Below are positions 7,257 through 9,745 of a stretch of DNA of 9,745 nt, piece by piece. Position numbers and translations under genes: made by a program. Origin of the DNA: Betaproteobacteria bacterium (GTDB lineage: Bacteria > Pseudomonadota > Gammaproteobacteria > Burkholderiales > SG8-39); the NCBI GenBank assembly GCA_005881355.1, contig VBDM01000133.1, positions 1 through 9,745 on the forward strand, written 5' to 3'. The notes under the pieces were generated by a model. It saw only the letters and a program-made list of their open reading frames with translations. It searched no databases and had not been told where the DNA came from. Within the stretch, counting starts at the first letter, position 1, and every line of letters starts with the position of its first letter.

Positions 7257-8227
7257 TTTCTTTCGAGCACCTCCGGATTGATCACGTTGATCGGCTTGCC
7301 GGCGAGATAGGCGAGCACCTGGTCGAACGCGTTCCCGAACTGGATCTCGTAGCCGTCGCGCTCGACGTACCCGAGGTGCGGGGTGCACACGACGTTGTCG
7401 AGCTTGAGCAGCGCGTGCCGGGCCCGGAGCACCGGCTCTTCCTCGTACACGTCGACGGCCGCGAGGCCGGGCCTTCCGGAGCGCAGCGCCCGCTCGAGCG
7501 CTCGCGGCTCGACCAGCCCGGCGCGGCTGGTGTTGACGAAAAGCGCCGTGGGCTTCATGCGCGCGAGGTCTCCGGCCGTCACGATGCCGCGGGTCTCGTC
7601 GGTCAGGCGCATGTGCAGTGTCAGGACGTCGGATTGCTCGAAGAGCGCTTGCTTGCTCGCCGCAGCGGCGACGTCGTCGGCGCGCGCCTTGGCGAGCGTC
7701 GTCTCGCGCCCCCACGCGAGGACCTTCATGCCGAAAGCCTGGCCGTATCCCGCGACCACGGCGCCGATGCGTCCGTAGCCGTAGACGCCGAGCGTACGCC
7801 CGCGCAGCGTGGTCCCAACGCTCGACTGCCAGCGGCCCTTTTTCAGCGCCGCGACCTCCTGCGGAATCCTGCGCAGCGCGCAGATCATCAGTCCCCAGGT
7901 GAGCTCCGCGGTCCCGTAGGACGGGCGCGACCCCGCCCCCGAGGAAACGATCACGCCGCGCTGCGTGCAGGCATCAACATCGATGTGCGGGCACGGCCCG
8001 TTCTGGCTGATGATTTTCAGCCTGGGCAGTTTCCGAAGGAGCGCCGCCGGAACCGGCGTGCGCTCGCGGATCAGAACCAGGGCTTCGGTGTTCTTGAGAC
8101 GCGAGGCGAGCGCTTTGACCTGCTTGGTGTGGTCGTTCCACACCTTGACCGAGTGGCCGGCGAGCTTGGAAAAGCTCGCCAGGGTCGGCACTATGTTCTG
8201 GTAATCGTCCAGGATCGTTATATTCAT
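7253..8227 (-). CDS. D-2-hydroxyacid dehydrogenase, first gene of the operon
   Basis: This 324-residue NAD(P)-dependent enzyme interconverts a D-2-hydroxy acid and its 2-oxo acid in the cytoplasm. The nucleotide-binding motif is GYGRIG (150-155). The catalytic set is complete: Arg235 (NTSRAGLV), Glu264 (DVYEEEP) and His284 (CTPHLGY), with the substrate-loop segment SSGAGSRPSYGTAELTWGL (95-113). The Asp that usually ends beta-2 and selects NAD is absent (VLAWGRE), so cofactor preference is uncertain. The start is the ATG at 8227 (MNITILDDYQ). A longer frame to 8353 adds low-quality, Arg-rich sequence. No clear Shine-Dalgarno precedes 8227, which is unusual for the lead gene of an operon. The stop overlaps the next gene's ATG. 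Glyoxylate/hydroxypyruvate reductase or phosphoglycerate dehydrogenase are alternative family labels, but the context favours a catabolic hydroxy acid. Confidence 0.88.
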   Translation of the reverse strand: MNITILDDYQNIVPTLASFSKLAGHSVKVWNDHTKQVKALASRLKNTEALVLIRERTPVPAALLRKLPRLKIISQNGPCPHIDVDACTQRGVIVSSGAGSRPSYGTAELTWGLMICALRRIPQEVAALKKGRWQSSVGTTLRGRTLGVYGYGRIGAVVAGYGQAFGMKVLAWGRETTLAKARADDVAAAASKQALFEQSDVLTLHMRLTDETRGIVTAGDLARMKPTALFVNTSRAGLVEPRALERALRSGRPGLAAVDVYEEEPVLRARHALLKLDNVVCTPHLGYVERDGYEIQFGNAFDQVLAYLAGKPINVINPEVLERK

Positions 8228-8229
8228 AG

Positions 8230-8267
8230 CGCTCGAGCGGCCGGTCGGCGCAGTCTGCGCAAGACCG
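8230..8267 (-). promoter_or_regulatory. Palindrome and stem-loop in the operon leader
   Basis: CGCTCGAGCG (8230-8239) is a perfect 10-bp palindrome beginning three bases upstream of the dehydrogenase ATG. Next to it, nested arms CGGTC (8242-8246) / GACCG (8263-8267) and GCGCA (8248-8252) / TGCGC (8256-8260) form a bulged stem with a 3-base loop. They occupy the place where a ribosome binding site should be. They could be an operator or a leader structure that limits translation; no regulator is identified. Confidence 0.4.
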
Positions 8268-8429
8268 ACGCCTTTCCTGCGGGGGCAATCTACCACTTCA
8301 CCCGGCCGGCCGCACGAGCGGGCTTGCCGTACGCTGCGCCCGGCCATTCTCAAGCGATGGATGTCGCCGCTTCACGACATTTCAAAAGACCGCCGAATCA
8401 GCGTCCTAGCATCTCCGGCTCCAAGCGTC

Positions 8430-8445
8430 GTCGCCTCAGGGCGAC
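8430..8445. promoter_or_regulatory. Candidate enhancer (UAS) dyad for a sigma-54 activator
   Basis: GTCGCC (8430-8435) and GGCGAC (8440-8445) form a perfect 6-bp dyad with a 4-base spacer. Its centre is about 100 bases upstream of the predicted start site of the sigma-54 promoter, within the usual range for enhancer-binding-protein sites. The activator is unknown. Confidence 0.4.
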
Positions 8446-8479
8446 AAACCCGCGCGCCCTCCGTACCCGGCTTACGCGC

Positions 8480-8492
8480 TAACTATCTGATT
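8480..8492 (-). promoter_or_regulatory. Candidate IHF binding site
   Basis: Read on the - strand this is AATCAGATAGTTA, matching every position of the IHF consensus WATCARNNNNTTR. It lies between the upstream dyad and the -24/-12 element, where IHF normally bends DNA at sigma-54 promoters. It is also an AT-rich island in GC-rich surroundings. Confidence 0.5.
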
Positions 8493-8511
8493 GGTCGCGG
8501 ATCCGATGCTC

Positions 8512-8526
8512 TGGCACAGGAATTGC
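8512..8526 (+). promoter_or_regulatory. Sigma-54 (RpoN) promoter, -24/-12 element
   Basis: TGGCACAGGAATTGC has the invariant GG (8513-8514) and GC (8525-8526) with exactly 10 bases between them. It agrees with the consensus YTGGCACGNNNNTTGCW except for A in place of the G after TGGCAC and a G at the final W. Transcription is predicted to start near 8538, leaving a leader of about 63 bases before the ATG at 8601. Such promoters need an ATP-hydrolysing enhancer-binding protein. Confidence 0.7.
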
Positions 8527-8584
8527 GGAAATATGCCCTTGTCATGTGAACGGACCCGGCGGCACACTCAACTTTCAGCTGCCG

Positions 8585-8591
8585 AAAGGAG
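8585..8591 (+). promoter_or_regulatory. Ribosome binding site of the small winged-helix gene
   Basis: AAAGGAG lies 9 bases before the ATG at 8601 and directly touches the ATG at 8592. The spacing decides for 8601. Confidence 0.65.
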
Positions 8592-8600
8592 ATGACGGCG

Positions 8601-8819
8601 ATGGACTACAGACTGACTACCGAAGACATAGGCTGGCTGCGCAAGCTGCGCGACGCGCAGGCCGCGAGCCAGCCTTTACGCGACATACCACCGACGACTG
8701 TGCTTCGCAAGCTGACGATGCTGGGCTGCGCGCAGGTCAAAGGCCGGGGCGAATATTCGATTACGTTCAGAGGCCGCGACGAGCTGCTCGACAGGGAACT
8801 GGAGAGCGAAATCGGCTGA
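8601..8819 (+). CDS. Small putative winged-helix protein (72 aa)
   Basis: I do not recognise the family. The 72 residues resemble a small winged-helix domain: helix LTTEDIGWLRKLRDAQ (5-20), helix PPTTVLRKLTMLG (30-42) as a possible recognition helix, then a strand-turn-strand wing AQVKGRGEYSITFRG (44-58) followed by RDELLDREL (59-67), the pattern seen at the end of many small bacterial regulators. The ATG at 8601 is chosen because AAAGGAG (8585-8591) lies 9 bases before it. The ATG at 8592 abuts that site with no spacer. The gene is monocistronic: a sigma-54 promoter upstream and a strong intrinsic terminator 26 bases after the stop. It may regulate the neighbouring operon or substrate-binding protein, or have nothing to do with them; DNA binding is inferred from shape only. 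Confidence 0.75.
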   Translation: MDYRLTTEDIGWLRKLRDAQAASQPLRDIPPTTVLRKLTMLGCAQVKGRGEYSITFRGRDELLDRELESEIG

Positions 8820-8845
8820 GCTTTCACCCGGGTTGCAGTGCCATG

Positions 8846-8877
8846 ATCGGGGCGCTTTCGGGTGCCCCGATTCTTTT
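8846..8877 (+). terminator. Strong Rho-independent terminator
   Basis: ATCGGGGC (8846-8853) pairs perfectly with GCCCCGAT (8864-8871), and TCTTTT follows (8872-8877). Further wobble pairs close the loop. It lies 26 bases after the small winged-helix gene and isolates it from the substrate-binding protein downstream. Confidence 0.85.
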
Positions 8878-8902
8878 GCGGGGCGTGATGCGAAACAGTA
8901 CC

Positions 8903-8924
8903 GTCCGGAGTATGCTTTCCGGAC
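8903..8924 (+). promoter_or_regulatory. Inverted repeat before the substrate-binding-protein gene, candidate operator
   Basis: GTCCGGA (8903-8909) and TCCGGAC (8918-8924) are perfect 7-bp arms. The 8-base spacer contains TATGCT (8911-8916), a possible -10 hexamer, although no good -35 is seen at the right distance. The repeat lies 28 bases before the ATG at 8953 and has no T-run, so an operator is more likely than a terminator. Confidence 0.4.
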
Positions 8925-8952
8925 TGAAAACAGCACCCGAGGAAAACGAGCG

Positions 8953-9745
8953 ATGACATCCGCGACCAAGCCGCAAGTAAGGATCGCCCCCAACAACCCG
9001 GTGTTCGATCTGCCGGTGATCGTGGGAATCGAGGAAGGCCTGTTCGACAAGGCCGGGCTCGACGTGAGTTTTTCCGCGACCTACGCGGATCGCGAGCGGG
9101 ACAGTATCGAGAAGCCGGTGCTCTCGCGCCTCAAGGAACAGATGTTCGAGTGCGGCTCGGCCGACAGTTACAACGTCTGCGAATGGGCGAGCATCGACCG
9201 CCTGGAGCGCGGCAAGCGCGGCGGCAGCATCGCGGCCCTGCGCGCCGCGGTCGCAGCGCAGGCCATCCTGACCTTCGACGACAAGCTCCAGACGCCGCGT
9301 GATCTGTCGGGAGTCCCTGTCGTGGTGCAGGAGCTCACCGGCTCGCACTACACCACGCTGCAGATGCTCGAGAGCGCGGTGGGCCGCGAGAACGTCAAGA
9401 TCCAGAACGGCAGCCTGCCGTGGAAGCGCTGGGAGGGTCTGAAAAACGGCGCCTACCGCGCGGTCGCGGTGATGGAGCCGTTCATCAGCCTGGGCCTGAA
9501 GGAAGGCGCGCACATCATCGCCGCCTCGTTCTACCGTGGCGGCGAGGTGGTGGCGGCGGAGCTGACGCCGCAGGAGCGCAAGGCCTATTACGACGCCGAG
9601 AACCAGGCCGTCGATCTCATCAACGCCGATTTCTACAAGTACGCCCATCACATGGCGGCGGCCGCCAAGGGCGCGCTCGCGCCGCGCGAGCTGCTGCGGG
9701 CGTTCGTGCACTATAAGCACGTCGACTACTACGATCCGGCCCTGT
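8953..9745 (+). CDS. NMT1/THI5-like substrate-binding protein, 3'-truncated by window edge
   Basis: The frame is open for 264 codons to the right edge. It resembles ABC-transporter periplasmic binding proteins of the NMT1/THI5-like fold: an opening strand (VRIAPNN) followed by VIVGIEEGLFDKAGLDVSF (22-40), which is the family's classic first lobe, then PRDLSGVPVVVQ (115-126) leading into the second lobe, and AVMEPFISLGLKEGAHIIA (172-190). The ATG at 8953 follows GAGGAAAA with suitable spacing. There is no signal peptide: the N-terminus is MTSATKPQVR and then the mature fold, and reading further upstream in frame crosses the terminator without a hydrophobic stretch. Export must therefore be unconventional, or the protein is cytoplasmic and may be an enzyme or sensor. 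Transport genes, if present, lie outside the window. A role in uptake of the operon's substrate is only a guess. Confidence 0.8.
   Translation, partial: MTSATKPQVRIAPNNPVFDLPVIVGIEEGLFDKAGLDVSFSATYADRERDSIEKPVLSRLKEQMFECGSADSYNVCEWASIDRLERGKRGGSIAALRAAVAAQAILTFDDKLQTPRDLSGVPVVVQELTGSHYTTLQMLESAVGRENVKIQNGSLPWKRWEGLKNGAYRAVAVMEPFISLGLKEGAHIIAASFYRGGEVVAAELTPQERKAYYDAENQAVDLINADFYKYAHHMAAAAKGALAPRELLRAFVHYKHVDYYDPAL

Larger units (their letters stand above)
8228..8600. promoter_or_regulatory. Divergent regulatory region between the operon and the small winged-helix gene
   Basis: This 373-base non-coding region separates the - strand operon from the + strand small gene. Its right half holds the sigma-54 promoter parts listed separately. 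Its left half holds the operon leader with two dyads close to the dehydrogenase start. The best - strand sigma-70 candidate is a weak extended -10 (TGGTAGATT, + strand 8287-8295) without a good -35. Short frames crossing the region have neither start signals nor recognisable products. Confidence 0.6.

Noticed and set aside
5860..7281. Long open frame (473 codons) on the + strand
   Set aside because: It lies antisense to the MmgE/PrpD gene and the start of the synthetase, both with clear family motifs. Its translation is Arg/Ala/His-rich without a recognisable domain, the usual mirror frame of GC-rich coding DNA.
8361..8549. 62-codon + strand frame in the divergent region
   Set aside because: It overlaps the sigma-54 promoter, IHF match and dyad, has no ribosome binding site and gives no recognisable protein.
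8546..8956. 136-codon + strand frame overlapping the small winged-helix gene
   Set aside because: It crosses the strong terminator, lacks a ribosome binding site and overlaps a better-supported frame.
8824..9720. 298-codon frame on the - strand
   Set aside because: It mirrors the substrate-binding-protein gene, which has a good ribosome binding site and family motifs. The antisense frame also runs through the terminator and ends in no known product.

Overview
The window is high-GC bacterial DNA with two blocks of different character. The left block (about 1-2630, all + strand) has mixed, moderate-GC codon use. It carries a NarL/FixJ-type response regulator cut by the left edge, a second receiver-only regulator, and a secreted di-heme DUF1111-type oxidoreductase. 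The right block (about 2745 to the end) is much richer in GC at third codon positions and has gene content typical of environmental Betaproteobacteria (Burkholderiales-like). The taxonomy is inference from style and gene families. The two blocks meet convergently in a 117-bp gap containing a perfect 10-bp hairpin, so this is either a genomic-island edge or a chimeric assembly.

The right block is dominated by a tightly packed four-gene operon on the - strand. In transcription order it encodes a D-2-hydroxyacid dehydrogenase (8227-7253), an MmgE/PrpD-fold protein (7256-5911), a fused NDP-forming acyl-CoA synthetase (5914-3905) and an acyl-CoA dehydrogenase (3902-2745). The first two junctions are ATGA stop/start overlaps and the third is almost as tight, so the genes are probably translationally coupled. 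Together they suggest catabolism of an organic acid by oxidation or reduction of a hydroxy acid, an MmgE/PrpD-type dehydration, decarboxylation or isomerisation, CoA activation and alpha-beta desaturation. The substrate cannot be read from sequence. The MmgE/PrpD gene has its N-terminus and its body in different frames, so it is either broken or carries a sequencing indel.

Upstream of the operon, a roughly 370-bp divergent region holds a well-formed sigma-54 promoter on the + strand. It has a near-consensus -24/-12 element (8512-8526), a perfect IHF-consensus match (8480-8492) and an upstream dyad (8430-8445) at enhancer-like distance. It drives a 72-residue protein that looks like a small winged-helix (8601-8819), which is followed at once by a strong intrinsic terminator (8846-8877).

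The right edge cuts an NMT1/THI5-like substrate-binding protein (8953 onward) with no visible signal peptide. Its start is preceded by a perfect 7-bp inverted repeat that flanks a possible -10 hexamer. No rRNA, tRNA, CRISPR array, transposase or phage gene was seen.
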